Below are positions 12,285 to 23,947 of a DNA stretch of 64,000 nucleotides, in pieces. This stretch comes from Microplitis mediator (taxonomy: Eukaryota; Arthropoda; Insecta; Hymenoptera; Braconidae). Where the stretch lies: contig NC_079973.1 in assembly GCF_029852145.1 (NCBI RefSeq), positions 17,191,921 to 17,255,920 of the forward strand, in the 5' to 3' direction. The position numbers and the translations under genes are program-made. The first letter of the stretch is position 1; each line of letters begins with the position of its first letter. The notes under the pieces are model-generated. The model worked only from the letters and a program-made list of their open reading frames with translations, had not been told where the DNA came from and made no database searches.

Positions 12285-12287
<3 letters not shown>
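11306..12287. other. AT-rich DNA, no gene
   Basis: AT-rich sequence. The stretch 11320-11385 resembles 34945-34995 and is probably a repeat end. A slightly GC-richer patch at 11640-11760 has no open frame. The frame at 11919-12149 is hydrophobic and AT-driven with no recognised domain. Confidence 0.45.

Positions 12288-12322
<35 letters not shown>
12288..12322. repeat. (TA)n microsatellite
   Basis: About 17 uninterrupted TA units. Confidence 0.9.
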
Positions 12323-12323
<1 letters not shown>

Positions 12324-12599
12324 TGGCACGTGAAATTTATATGCATAAATATATAAATCAATAACGGCAACAGTACGACACAAACTTTTAATACTATTTA
12401 CATTTAATGAAAGGAAATTATTTATATTTGAAAAATAAATTACCCTTTGTTGTTAAATACAATAGAGTTAAATTTAAAAAAACATTTTTTTACAAGCTCA
12501 TTTGTAACGTTTATTTATGAAAATATTAAGTATAACAAAATGTATATTGAAAATTTTTTTAATATATACTATTGCATGATTTTCAAATATCAAATTGAA

Positions 12600-12600
12600 A

Positions 12601-12652
<52 letters not shown>
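12600..12652. repeat. (TTA)n microsatellite
   Basis: About 17 TTA/ATT units. It produces poly-isoleucine on one strand and poly-asparagine on the other, which explains the spurious frames at 12447-12713 and 12498-12698. Confidence 0.9.
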
Positions 12653-12655
<3 letters not shown>

Positions 12656-14346
12656 TAATATTAAGTTTCAGTGTATTATTTCTATAAAGACCCAACATGA
12701 TTTTTTCTATTGAATCTGAATATTTTTGTCTGTTAATGGATTTCTATTTTTGTGATTTGTCAAAGAATACTAAAAAAAAAAACAAAAAAAAATTTTCAGT
12801 CGATAGAGTCAGCAAACTACTCATGTCTTTTGCATGCTATTAGGCTCGAACTCAATTCTACTAGATAAAAGTCTTATTTATTTTTGAAACCTCGGGAAAA
12901 AGTTATTTAAAAACAGTTTATAATAATTAATCAGGTTTTTTTGTTTGACATAATATTAATTAGTGAACATTTTTTTCTTTTATTTCTTTTACATTTAAAT
13001 ATTTAATAAAATGAAAAATGTGAATGGTAATTTATAACGGAGAGATAAAAGCTGTAGAGAAGTTCGCAACGTAATGACTAATTAGCGAACCCTCGCGATA
13101 CGATTGAAAATGTAATCCGGAAAAGACTAATTACATAAACTGCATTGTTGCGTTAATATTAACAGAAAGTATAATATTAACGAAATGCTTATAATTTCAT
13201 AATAAAAAAAAATATTTTAATAAAAAACTTTATTTCAAATATTATTAATTAAAGTTTTAAATTAATTAGCTGAGTTTTTACAAAGATAAAAAAAATAAAA
13301 ATACTCTAAAATAATAATTGGCTAGAATATTTTTTTTTTTATCATAGTGTATAACAAAAAAAAAAAAGATGAAGTTTTATGTCTTAAGTGAACCATAAAG
13401 TAGATTAAAAATTAATAATTTCATCTACTTACTTCATCGTAATATAATAAAAGTCGTAGTATGTATAAGTAAGAAGTTTTCTAACAAAATTTGCTACGTA
13501 ATTAGTCATTAGTGCGCAAATAAATAAAGTAAACCGCCATTGAAATTATTATTTATAATTATTTTTATGAGGTAGAATTGTTTGTGATGATAATTATTAT
13601 ATCATAGTTATGAGATTGTTATAATTCAAGTTTAAGATCATTAAGCACGTGTATAAACATTAAATTAAATACAAAAGCACACTTATGCGCACATACACAC
13701 ACATGGGCATTAATACACACACGAAAACAAATAAAACACACACGTGGTTATTCAATTAAGAAGCTAACGCTGGTGTAATTATTCTTCCTAATTGAAGTAT
13801 TGTTCGAATTTCCATTTACAATTCAGTTCATTAAGATAAAAGTTTGATTTTATAATTAGAGATAAGTTTAAAATAAATTAATTATAACGTCAATGAAAAA
13901 TAGAAAAAAAAATAAAAAGCAACATAAATGTATAGTTTTAAAAATAAAATTTTTCGATTTAATGATGGCAAATAATAAAATTTATAGCGTAATAAAGAAC
14001 GATAAAAATAAATAAATACATATAACATAAATTGGAGGCTATTTATTTTATGTATAGTTATTTATCATCATTTTAGATATCTATCTTGCCTTGAACTGTC
14101 AAATAAAAATATTTAAGTAGAGTTATATTGTTGTAGGACCATCTCATCACGTTATTATTACTTTTTTGAATATTAGTTTGTATATATATATATATATATA
14201 TATGAGAAATGCTTTTTCTCTCCCTTGTCATTTTGGAAAAAGTAAACAAATGAAAATCCGTCCATCATCCAGTCATTCGTTTCTCAGGGATTTAAGTTGT
14301 ATTTTTTTTTTTTTTTTTCATTTTCTTCCGTGATTGTATATCTACA
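12653..14346. other. AT-rich DNA, no gene
   Basis: Long AT-rich stretch with short (TA)n at about 14178-14203, CA-rich patches at 13685-13745 and homopolymers. No repeat boundary or coding signal is recognised; a candidate for unique intergenic or intronic host DNA. Confidence 0.5.
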
Positions 14347-14645
14347 CACGGAAAAAAATGCCGCTCAAAATTAAATAGTAATTACAAGCATAACCAAAAA
14401 TTTGCTATCTCATATAAAAAATTACAATCCATAAAAAAAATTACGATAGTTTGTAGAAAAATAATTTTTTATTTCAATTATTACTATTTAGATTGTAACT
14501 TTTATTTATCATAATAATTACAATACTAAGTAGAGATAATTACTTCAACAATTCAGAAGTCACAACTTTAATAGTTTTTATTTTAAAATTGTAATTTTTT
14601 TTTTATTTGAAACTAAAACGGTATTGTCACCCTATAGTGAAATAT
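14347..14645. repeat. CACGGAAAAAAATGCCGCT repeat, left portion
   Basis: Begins CACGGAAAAAAATGCCGCT and aligns over about 290 bp with 52612-52905, including AAATTAAATAGTAATTACAA. The family therefore has at least two copies in the window. Its right end is not clearly found here. Confidence 0.6.
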
Positions 14646-14804
14646 ATAATATCTGTGTGAGTAATGTGAGCGGTGTACATCAGACTTTATTATTGTTAAG
14701 TTTTTCTTTCCTCAATAATATAAAGTAAATAAAACTTATGACTGAACTGAACATCATTGACAGTATGATAAATGATAAAATGATACAGTATTAAATGTGA
14801 TATA

Positions 14805-15480
14805 CACTGTTAAAATAATTGTTTGAATTTTCAAAACATTGTATATAACGCAATAAACACATACAATTGTGTTTGAAATTTCATTGTAACGATCGTACAC
14901 TGAAAGAAAAAAAAAAATTTCCCAAGTATAAATACTTCATTTAAAGAAATATTTACTCGGTACTATACAAACAAATAACATTCTTAATCATAGTACATAT
15001 GTACTTCAACCGAGTAATATTTTCTTGATTTAAGAATTTCTATACTTATTTTAAGAAAATATACTTGATCGGAGTACATTTTTACCAAGATTAAACAAAT
15101 ATTTACTCGGTAGGATACAAACATTTATATACTTGAAAAAAGTTTTTTTTTCTCAGCGTATAGAATTTAAAATACACGCTTCAGATTTTCAAATACATTT
15201 ATTTAAAAATTGAAAAGAAAGTATTTGAAAATTAAAACGAGAGTATTTGAAAATTCAAAAAAAATTATTTGAAAATTTAAAGAAAGTATTTGAATATTAA
15301 AAAACTTGTATTTGAAAATTCAAAAAGAAGTATTCGAAAATCCAAAGTGTTAATTTGAAAATTCAAAAAAATGTATTTTAAATTCTATATGAAATTAGTA
15401 ATGAAATTTCAAGCACAAATGTATGTGTTTATTGCGTTATATACAATGTTGTGAAAATTCAAACAATTTTTTTAACAGTT
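14805..15480. repeat. CACTGTTAAAA-ended inverted-repeat element
   Basis: Long terminal inverted repeats run from CACTGTTAAAATAATTGTTT to the complement ending TTTTTTTAACAGTT, sharing TATAACGCAATAAACACATA over about 65 bp. TA flanks both ends (14803-14804, 15481-15482); the last base is T instead of the expected G. The interior is tandem ATTTGAAAATT words and a nested element at 14898-15158. Confidence 0.75.
14898..15158. repeat. CACTGAAAG-ended MITE nested in 14805-15480
   Basis: 261 bp from CACTGAAAGAAAAAAA to TTTTTTTTTCTCAGCG, flanked by TA on both sides. One terminal base departs from the CACTG/CAGTG rule. The interior has AAGAAATATTTACTCGGTA words repeated. Confidence 0.65.
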
Positions 15481-16095
15481 TACACAATCCTTGATTACTG
15501 AACGCACAGCACGTCACGCGCAGAAATCGCATATATCCAAGCATTTGAATTTTCAAATTAGTATTATGATATTTCAAATGGAATTATTAAAATTCAATAT
15601 GATTTAGAGTTTTCAATGCTTGGTTTGAAAATTTAAAAAACAAGTATAAATTTTAAGTACGTTTATTAAAATTCATATGTTTTATCTTAATTTTAAATAC
15701 CAGCTTGATTATTAAATTACGTATATTAAATTTGAAGCTTTTTTTATTGAAAATACAATTCAAATATCTAGTTATGAAAATTCAATTCCTTTTGTATTGT
15801 AATTTTCAAATTATTTTTACCAGTGTAAATAAAAAGTACAATTGTATCAACTAAAATTTCATTTGAAATTTTATAAAAATTATGATTAAATATTAAAAAA
15901 TGTTATCTGAAATGAAAAATTACGATATACATTTAAAATTACTAACATTTGTAAAAAATTCAAGTTAACTATAAAAATTACATAGAAACTTCGTTAAATT
16001 TTCGCTCGGAAAAAATCCATATTTACTTATTTATATAAAAATAGTTCAATCTTACAAAAAGTAGACATCGTTATTAGAATTATTAAAAGTTAGTA
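15481..16095. other. AT-rich DNA with TTGAAAATTTAAA words
   Basis: AT-rich, with many TTTGAAAATT-like words resembling the inside of the neighbouring element. No gene. Confidence 0.4.
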
Positions 16096-16145
16096 CACGG
16101 AAAGATTAGAACCCGAGTGGTAACTGTTCTGCACCAGACTCAGTA
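16096..16145. repeat. Outer repeat interrupted by the 2.1 kb palindrome
   Basis: Starts CACGGAAAGATTAGAACCC after TA and continues, past the palindrome, at 18230-18258 (GGTTCTAGAAAAAAATGG). The uninterrupted minus-strand copy is 9367-9446. Confidence 0.65.
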
Positions 16146-18227
16146 CACGGAAAGAACGAGATTGGACTGGGTACAATGTCGGATGGTACTGAGTCCCATC
16201 TGGTGTGAAAAAAATTTACACATTGGACCTGCTACAATCTACATTGTAGTGGCTACAATGTACATTTAACTCAGTCCAATCTGAGATTGTACTCAGTTCC
16301 ATCCAAGATGGGGCTGCGTAACATGGGACTGAGTCGAATCCCGCGTGGTGGTGGCTACGATCTTACATTGTAGTCAGTCCAATCTATAGGATGGTAACCA
16401 GTCCTATGTTACCGATGGGACCTATTTAAATCTAACATTTATTCAGTTACCATGCTACATTTAACTGACTACAATGTAGGATGGGACTCAGTACCATCTC
16501 ACATTTATAAATTTAATGCCGTTAAAGGTTACTTTATTTGAATTTACATAGTTTTATTTTTCAGTGCAGTACAAGTGTTCATGTTCATTTGCATATTTTC
16601 ATCTTTTTTAATTTATATGTGTTTATTATTAGAGTAAATTATTTTCAATTTTTATTCTTTTAATTTTTAAAAGATAAGTTGCTAAAAATATCAAATTTTA
16701 AACAATTTAATAACGTTTTACATTATCTCAAACACTTTGTCTTCAAACTAACTATTCTTTTTTTTTATTTATTTAACTTATTTTGTATGACGATTAAAAT
16801 AATTAATGATACTGAAGTTAGCCGACGTCTAATAATTTTTGGATTTTTTTTTAAGCGAGAAATTATGAAAGAAAAAATATTTCCAAAAATTGCACTTATA
16901 TTCTTTTAAATTTTCTATATGTGCATATTTTTAGTTTTTTTTTTTTTTTTATTCAAATTTAATTGTTCAAAAAAAATCAAAAAATTTTTAATTGTCTGCT
17001 AAATTCAGGATCGTAAATAATTAAGCATATTTTAAATATTAAAAAAGGTTATGCACAATAAAAGTTTAAAACTTTCTCAATTTTTATTTACTAAGCAGAG
17101 TTTGAATTTTTATGAATTTAATATATTAATTTAATATTAATTTAATTAATTTAATATTAATTTAATTAATTTAATATTAATTTAATTAATTTAATATTAA
17201 TTTAATTAATTTAATATTAATTTAATTAATTTAATATTAATATTAATATATGAAATTCATAAAAATTCAAACTCTGCTTAGTAAATAAAAATTGAGAAAG
17301 TTTTAAACTTTTATTGTGCATAACCTTTTTTAATATTTAAAATATGCTTAATTATTTACGATCCTGAATTTAGCAGACAATTAAAAATTTTTTGATTTTT
17401 TTTGAACAATTAAATTTGAATAAAAAAAAAAAAAAAACTAAAAATATGCACATATAGAAAATTTAAAAGACTATAAGTGCAATTTTTGGAAATATTTTTT
17501 CTTTCATAATTTCTCGCTTAAAAAAAAATCCAAAAATTATTAGACGTCGGCTAACTTCAGTATCATTAATTATTTTAATCGTCATACAAAATAAGTTAAA
17601 TAAACAAAAAAAAAGAATAGTTAGTTTGAAGACAAAGTGTTTGAGATAATGTAAAACGTTATTAAATTGTTTAAAATTTGATATTTTTAGCAACTTATCT
17701 TTTAAAAATTAAAAGAATAAAAATTGAAAATAATTTACTCTAATAATAAACACATATAAATTAAAAAAGATGAAAATATGCAAATGAACATGAACACTTG
17801 TACTGCACTGAAAAATAAAACTATGTAAATTCAAATAAAGTAACCTTTAACGGCATTAAATTTATAAATGTGAGATGGTACTGAGTCCCATCCTACATTG
17901 TAGTCAGTTAAATGTAGCATGGTAACTGAATAAATGTTAGATTTAAATAGGTCCCATCGGTAACATAGGACTGGTTACCATCCTATAGATTGGACTGACT
18001 ACAATGTAAGATCGTAGCCACCACCACGCGGGATTCGACTCAGTCCCATGTTACGCAGCCCCATCTTGGATGGAACTGAGTACAATCTCAGATTGGACTG
18101 AGTTAAATGTACATTGTAGCCACTACAATGTAGATTGTAGCAGGTCCAATGTGTAAATTTTTTTTCACACCAGATGTGACTCAGTACCATCCAACATTGT
18201 ACCCAGTCCAATCTCGTCCTTTCCGTA
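16146..18227. repeat. 2.08 kb near-perfect palindrome, CACGG-ended element
   Basis: The two arms of about 1.04 kb are reverse complements with very few differences, centred near 17186. Ends are CACGGAAAGAACGAGATTGG and the complement finishing CTTTCCGTA (last G changed to A). TA lies on both sides, and the empty site survives at 9397. The outer 350 bp of each arm is a mosaic of GGACTGAGT, GGTACTGAGT and CTACAATGTA words. The paired frames 16679-16909 (+) and 17463-17693 (-) encode almost identical peptides only because the arms mirror each other. No transposase motif is seen. Near-identity of the arms suggests recent origin or gene conversion. Confidence 0.85.
17126..17250. repeat. 20-bp tandem repeat at palindrome centre
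   Basis: About six copies of a 20-bp unit reading TTTAATTAATTTAATATTAA, itself self-complementary, lie at the turn of the palindrome. Confidence 0.85.
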
Positions 18228-18670
18228 TACGGTTCTAGAAAAAAATGGAAGAAAATTGAGTTAACACCGGACTGAGTGCGATGTGCGCACACGACTCAGT
18301 CAGGTTCTGAACAGTAACCAGTGTGGCGCTGCACCCTAATCCGAGCACAGTAACCAATCTGATGCTGCTGCAGCATTGCTGCACATGAATGGCTCGTGTG
18401 CGCACACGAATGAGTATTGTCCTGTATGTATAAATAAAAACTAAAAGGTTAGAAATAGATTGATATATAAAGAAAATAAAGGAGACTAAATAAATTACAT
18501 TGTGTTTTGATCAAAATATAGTTTAATTTATTTGATTACAAGAAATCAATAAATCATACTATATTTCTTTTTAACTGTTAAATTTACACCCAACGTTTCG
18601 GAATAAATTTACCCTTTCCGTTCTCTGTAATACGTGGAATAATTTACAGCCAATGTAATTACCACAAGAA
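18228..18670. other. Spacer with short palindromic words
   Basis: Contains the rest of the outer repeat, then two copies of GTGTGCGCACACGA-like words (about 18284 and 18390), CTGCTGCAGCA, and AT-rich DNA. No gene; the frame at 17999-18292 is an arm by-product. Confidence 0.4.
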
Positions 18671-19865
18671 AAAAAAATCTGGCCGTCGGTTGGCCCTGCG
18701 GGCCAGCCCCAAAACTTCTCGCTGTTTTCGAGCTCAAGGAGCTTGAAAACATTACTGTGAAGATATTTTCGAGCTCTTCGAGTTCGAAAATGCTATTACC
18801 TGCGATTATTTTTTATGAGCTTTTCAAGCTCTACCGAGTGACGTTCTATGCTAAAGTTTGAAAATTTAAGAATCGAAAATCATTAATGAAGAACGGTTTT
18901 TAAATTTTAATTCCCGATTATGTTCTCTGAAATAAATGTATTGAGGCAGAAATCAATGTCAGTTATCAAAATCAAGATTTGAATGAGTTTTGACTTAGGT
19001 CAGAGCAATAATATATGGAAGTTCCGAGAAATACATTAAAGACTGGGTTTTTTCAATTTTTTTGTTGATGATATGATTTAAACTAAATAACAAGTTAGAT
19101 GACATTGTATGATAATCAAAAGGAACCATAAAGAGGAAAAGTTTGTATGATTTCAGACACATTTTAGTACATTATATTACGATTTATCCGGAAAAAACAA
19201 CATAAAATGTTATTTTTTTAACTTTTCATCGCCGATATTTTTTAAACTAATCAACCGATTTTGACGTTTGAGGTGGCAATCGGCGCGTTTTTTTAAATTC
19301 TAGAGCGGATTAAAATTTGAAAACGATCGGTTCAATCGTTTCGAAGATATTTGGAAAAACCCGTTTTTCACCATTTCTTTCTCCAACGATATCTCTCGAA
19401 CAAATTAACCGATTGAAATGGTTGTGGTCGCATTCGACGCGGCTTATAAAGTTCTAGAGCTGATTAGATTTTAAAGTCGATCGTTTAACTCGTTTATGAG
19501 AAATCAATAAAAAACTGAAAAAAAAAAATTTTTTTTTTTCGTAATTCGCCAATATTTTCGAGTCTACTTGATCAAATGATTTGCAATTTGCAGGAAAGTT
19601 GAGGGCCAACAAGCTCTTTCGATTGCCACCTTAAACATCCAAATCAGTTCATTTGTTAAAAAGTTACAAAGAGTTTATACACACACACACACACACACAC
19701 ATACATACATACATACGATCGGACATCATTCTAAAAATAGTCAGAATAGCTTCCTAGGACCTCAAAACGTCAACATCTGATGAAAACTCGATTTTCGAAA
19801 ATCGAGGTGAAAACAATAACTTCCCGAAGTTTTGAAAATTTACAATTTTTTTAGCGGGAAGTTAA
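18671..19865. repeat. TTCCCGCT repeat family, copy B (most complete)
   Basis: About 1.2 kb, from AATCTGGCCGTCGG via AACTTCTCGCTGTTTTCGAG, an (AC)n tract, then GATCGGACATCATTCTAAAA, to AGCGGGAAGTT. It is uninterrupted, unlike copy A, and so defines the empty site for the 4321-5989 element at 19025-19026. Four further copies or fragments occur (3966-6872, 28927-30105, 46185-46890, 50853-51004). It has no reading frame. Confidence 0.8.
19680..19703. repeat. (AC)n microsatellite inside copy B
   Basis: Twelve or so AC units followed by four CATA units; short allele of the tract inside this repeat family. Confidence 0.85.
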
Positions 19866-20054
19866 AAATTGGAATTGGAGTTATATTGTTCAAAAGATTA
19901 ATAACGAAAATCAAAAATAAATAAAACAAATTAATAAAAGATTGTTTAAACTATTCAAAAGATCACCCGGAAAAAATGCTCAGGTATGATCATGTATGAA
20001 TACTCAGATCTGATCAGATCCGAAAAATCGCCCTGCATGATCATGTATGATCAT
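19866..20054. repeat. CACCCGGAAAAA/GATCATGTATGA repeat, left part
   Basis: AT-rich lead-in, then CCCGGAAAAAATG near 19978 and GATCATGTATGA words. The body resumes at 21011 after the hAT-like insertion. Related to the CCCGGG family at 6927-8558. Confidence 0.55.
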
Positions 20055-21010
20055 TAGGGTGCGTCATTTTGGAGCGACATTTTTTTTTTTTCAGTGCATG
20101 TGGAAAAAATCATAGTTCAACACAAAAAAAAAATTTTCGCGCAAGAAAAAAAATTCTATGTCGATTACAGACCTAGCTCATTGAAAAATTCGATTTTCCC
20201 ATTTAAATAACACGGGAAAAATTTTTTTTTTAGCTTTAAGTATTATTAATTCGTTAACGAATCAATAAATCAAATAGACTAATAGATATTTTCGTAAGAA
20301 ATTGAACGCTCTACCAAAAAGGTCTCTTATCATTTTTCGATAAATCCATCTCTCCAAAAGTTATTGGAGCTCGAAGTAAAGTTGGAGATCTTTTTACTTT
20401 TCCGGTGAAACTATCAGACTTATCACAAAATTTTGTGAGGTATTTTTTGTTGACAATCTTATTCTCTACAAATTATTTTCAGTAAAGTTTTTTCAAATTC
20501 CGCATTGTTTTCTAGTTATATTCATTTCAATGTCGAGCTCTTGAAATCGATCAGAATCACTTTTTTCAGAGCTTGAAATTAAAATGAAAATAACTAGAAA
20601 ACAATGCGGAATTCAAGAAAACTTTACTGATAATAATTTGTAGAGAATAAGATTGTTAACAAAAAATACCTTATGAAATTTTGTAATAAGTCTGATAGTT
20701 TCACCGGAAAAGAAAAACGATCTCCAACTTTACTTTGAGCTCTAATAACTTTGAAACAGATGGATTTATCGAAAAATGATAAGAGACCTTTTTTGTAGAG
20801 CGTTCAATTTCCTACAAACATAAGTATTAGTCTATTCGATATATTGATTTGTTAAAGAGTTAAAAATAAAAATCGAATTTTTCAATAAGCTAGGTCTGTA
20901 ATCAACATAGAATTTTTTTTCTTGTGCGAAAATTTTTTTTTTGTGTTGAACTATGATTTTTTTCACATGCACTTAAAAAAAAAAATGTTACTCCGAACTG
21001 ACGCACCCTA
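20055..21010. repeat. hAT-like hairpin MITE (TAGGGTGCGTCA)
   Basis: A 956-bp foldback element: ends TAGGGTGCGTCA and TGACGCACCCTA, flanked on both sides by ATGATCAT, an 8-bp direct repeat (the word is also self-complementary). The arms are similar through most of their length, with the turn near GTCGAGCTCTTGAAATCGAT. Eight-bp duplications and a TAGGG terminus are typical of the hAT superfamily. It shares core words such as GGTCTCTTATCATTTTTCGA with 32017-33368 and 48268-49285. No coding capacity. Confidence 0.75.
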
Positions 21011-21130
21011 ATGATCATGCAGGACCATACACGATCATGTATGAGCAGTTGTGATCATGCAGGGCCATTTTTCGGATCTAATCCTGCATGATCATACATA
21101 ATCATATATAACCATGTATGATTGTATATG
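21011..21130. repeat. GATCATGTATGA repeat, right part
   Basis: Continues 19866-20054 beyond the hAT-like element with ATGATCATGCAGG and ATCATGTATGA words. No CCCGGG right end is visible. Confidence 0.5.
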
Positions 21131-22129
21131 TAGTGTCTACTTGCCCTACTACGAAACTTTGTGGCGAAAAATTGCCGTAGTAAAAAAAAAAATTGAATAA
21201 AATAGAGAAAAATCTGGTAAATCTTCCGGTACAAAAACCTAGCAAAAAAAGGTGTAATTTTTTTTGTTATTAACAAAAACGTTTTGCAAGTAAAGCCTCA
21301 GTCTATTTTAACGGAATACTGGATAAAGATTGTTCCCCTGCAGTTAATTAAATGTACAAAATAAAATAATTCAATCTTTTCTGAATCGTTTGGTCACAAA
21401 GCTTATACGAAAATGTTAATTATTAATCATGAAAATAATTATTTAATTTTATCAACACAAAAAAATACTAGCCTAATAGCTGCTTTATGTACCGACGTGG
21501 TCTGCGCATATCTATAGCGGGGAGAAGTTGCGCGCGTCGCCATGACTTATTTAAAACTCCAACCGCGTGAATTATTTTATTTCAGGCAATTATTTATTTT
21601 AATACGTAACGAAAACAAAAAAAACTCATTTTTAATTTTAAGACAACAAAAAAAATTTAATAAACGATAATTATTTATTTTCGATTTGGAAAAAAAAAAG
21701 AGACAAAAAATAATGATAATAACTTTTTTATTATACGGAATTTTTTTTTAACGGAGAAATTTTTATTCCTGGAAAAAAAATTAGAGAAGGAAAAAAAAAA
21801 GGGAGACTGAGTAAGAGACTCTCGCCGATCGATATTCGGCGGGAGGGAGTAAAAGAGTAAAATAGTTCCACGCGCACCGCAAGAGCGCGCATTCTTCTCC
21901 TATACGGACACTTGAAATCAAGGCAAGCACCTACTGGTAGTAGTACAGTGTATACTATACTACATTTTAAATATTTATCTCGCAAGAGAAAATATCATTT
22001 TTGGATAACCAGTGGTCTTCCCCATGGGCAGTGCACTAGGTATGAGGGTACCGGTATAGGGTACACTTATTATAGGTACCACAGTACATCACGAGGGCTC
22101 ACGCATCATTCAGTACTACGGGAGTACAT
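21131..22129. other. Spacer before the R4-like element
   Basis: AT-rich to about 21780, then a GC-richer stretch with a small hairpin (GCCGATCGATATTCGGC, 21826-21842). The last 130 bp or so may be a decayed or rearranged upstream piece of the reverse transcriptase: CATTCAGTACTACGGGAGTA stands where the family has its QGDSL block, but it is not in frame. The retroelement's exact 5' junction is therefore uncertain. Confidence 0.4.
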
Positions 22130-23839
22130 TTGAACTCTGTGCTGTTTTGCATTTCACTGCTGCCAATATCTGTTGCCCTACGCCGTATCCGTAGATACTC
22201 AGTGGGTCCACCAACTGATCGGAAGTATTCGATCACCCACTTACTCTACATGGATGATCTTAAGGTATATGCTCCTGATGAGGAACACCTTCAGACAGCC
22301 TTGAATATCGTAGGGGAGTATACACGGGATGTCGGCATGGCTTTTGGGTTGGACAAGTGCGCGGTCGTTAATCTGGTGAAGGGTAAGTGCACTGATTTGC
22401 GCGAAGATATCGAGTTAGTAGATGGGGGCGTCATTGACCATCTTGACGCCGGAGAGTCGTACAAATATCTAGGGATTGACGGGAGTCCTATGCAGGACGT
22501 CTCGAAAATCAAAACGACTTTCTGCAGCGAGTATGGGCGGAGACTCCGGAAAATCTGGTCATCAGAACTTTCCGGAAAGAACAAAGTCTCTGCAACAAAT
22601 ATGCTTGCTATCCCAGTACTTCTCTACTCTTTTGGTGTCCTCAAATGGACCCGAAAAGAGCTTAGAGACCTCGATATCAAGACACGCAAAGTCATGAATA
22701 TGAATCGGAGCATGCACCCTAAGTCCTCAGTCACCAGATTATACCTTTCCCGGCATATCGGAGGGAGAGGTCTACAGAGCTTGGAGTGTCTACATGATCG
22801 TCTGGTTTTGGGTTTAACATACGAAGTTGTCAATTTCACTGCAGATGAAGACGACTTCCTGATGCAAATTGTTCATTGTCATGAGAATAGGCAGAAGGGA
22901 GCGTTTTTATATAAGGCAGCAAAGTACGTGGCAAAATCCCTCGGTCTCGGAAGAGTAAACCCTCTTATTGAACTCCCCAAGGAGGAATTTAAGAGTGTCG
23001 TCAGGAATGCTGAGCAACAAAAACTGCTCAGTACGCACATGGACAAGTCCATGCACAGCGTGTTCTTTAAACACGTACGTGACCATGGCTTGTCCACCCA
23101 GCTTACGTTTTCCTTCCTTAAATCAGCTTGCCTGATGTCCGAGATCGAAGGAGATATTTTTGCCTGCCAAGATGGTGTAATCAACACTCTCGAATACCGT
23201 GCTAAAGTACTCCAGATGCAGCTACCCGACACTTTGTGTAGGGTGTGTAAAGAACATCCTGAGACGCTTATGCATCTCTTGTCAGCATGTCCTGTGTTGG
23301 CAAGAAGTGCATACATTCAGCGTCACAATGCTGCTCTGCGAGTACTTTATTACCACTTCAGACATACGCACGGTATCGATAAAACACCAGTGCTGCCTTA
23401 TCTGCCAGGAGATATTCCGCAAGTTGTTGAGAATGACCGTTGCCGTATTTATTGGAACGTGCCATTCGCAACAACTCGGAAAATAGATCACAACAAACCT
23501 GATATTGTGCTCTTCGATCAAACTGCTCGTGACATTTATGTCATCGAGTTCTCAGCACCTGCTGAGTATAACATCACAGTTAAAGAGGAACACAAACACG
23601 AGATATATCAGGATCTCCTGTTCGAGATTGGCAAACTTTACTCAGGCTACCGTGTCAAACTTGTCGTCCTCATTGTTGGCGTCCTAGGAGGGATGAAGCA
23701 GACTTTTGTGTCTGCACTGGCTAGAATACCAACTTGCTCAGCGCAAGTTGAGTTTCTGGCATCGCGGATGCAAAAGGCTGTTATTCTCGGGTCCCTCCGT
23801 CTCCTAAGGCAACGAAACTTGGCCTGCTGCGCATGCTGA
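22130..23839 (+). CDS. R4/Dong-type non-LTR retrotransposon ORF, C-terminal half (RT-RLE)
   Basis: An unbroken 569-residue frame holding the end of a reverse transcriptase, a zinc knuckle and a restriction-like endonuclease (RLE), the layout of R2/R4-group retrotransposons that nick the target and copy their RNA in place. Residues 5-14 (LFCISLLPIS) and the catalytic YMDD at 40-43 are RT palm motifs; GMAFGLDKC follows near 69. A C-X2-C-X8-H-X4-C knuckle lies at about 369-387. The RLE signature PDIVLFD...IYVIEFSAPAE runs from about 457 to 480. The N-terminal half of the protein is absent, so this is a 5'-truncated copy. The first codon is TTG, simply where homology begins; no true start is implied. 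DDLKVYA wording and the downstream AAT microsatellite favour the R4/Dong clade. No internal stop: probably a young insertion. Confidence 0.9.
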   Translation: MNSVLFCISLLPISVALRRIRRYSVGPPTDRKYSITHLLYMDDLKVYAPDEEHLQTALNIVGEYTRDVGMAFGLDKCAVVNLVKGKCTDLREDIELVDGGVIDHLDAGESYKYLGIDGSPMQDVSKIKTTFCSEYGRRLRKIWSSELSGKNKVSATNMLAIPVLLYSFGVLKWTRKELRDLDIKTRKVMNMNRSMHPKSSVTRLYLSRHIGGRGLQSLECLHDRLVLGLTYEVVNFTADEDDFLMQIVHCHENRQKGAFLYKAAKYVAKSLGLGRVNPLIELPKEEFKSVVRNAEQQKLLSTHMDKSMHSVFFKHVRDHGLSTQLTFSFLKSACLMSEIEGDIFACQDGVINTLEYRAKVLQMQLPDTLCRVCKEHPETLMHLLSACPVLARSAYIQRHNAALRVLYYHFRHTHGIDKTPVLPYLPGDIPQVVENDRCRIYWNVPFATTRKIDHNKPDIVLFDQTARDIYVIEFSAPAEYNITVKEEHKHEIYQDLLFEIGKLYSGYRVKLVVLIVGVLGGMKQTFVSALARIPTCSAQVEFLASRMQKAVILGSLRLLRQRNLACCAC

Positions 23840-23944
23840 TCATCTTGTTGATGAAGCATCGCAGCAGTAACGATTTGGCGCTCAGTTGAGGCCCTCGGTA
23901 GAGTCGGACTACCGGGGATAACCCCCTGAGCATTTAACAAAACA
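23840..23944 (+). other. R4-like element 3' UTR
   Basis: About 105 bp of moderately GC-rich sequence between the stop codon and the AAT repeat, containing CTACCGGGGATAACCCCC (23909-23926, a potential small hairpin). In this group the 3' UTR is what the reverse transcriptase recognises; that role is inferred. Confidence 0.65.
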
Positions 23945-23947
23945 AGA

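Noticed and set aside
12447..12713. Poly-Ile / poly-Asn frames
   Set aside because: Translation of the (TTA)n tract on either strand.
16679..17693. Two nearly identical 76-residue frames on opposite strands
   Set aside because: They are the same sequence read from the two arms of the palindrome. The peptide is AT-driven, has no known domain, and identity comes from the arms, not from coding constraint.
22879..23316. 145-residue minus-strand frame inside the R4-like ORF
   Set aside because: Shadow of the sense frame, which has clear RT, knuckle and endonuclease motifs.
23647..23940. 97-residue minus-strand frame over the R4 3' end
   Set aside because: Antisense shadow; no motif.
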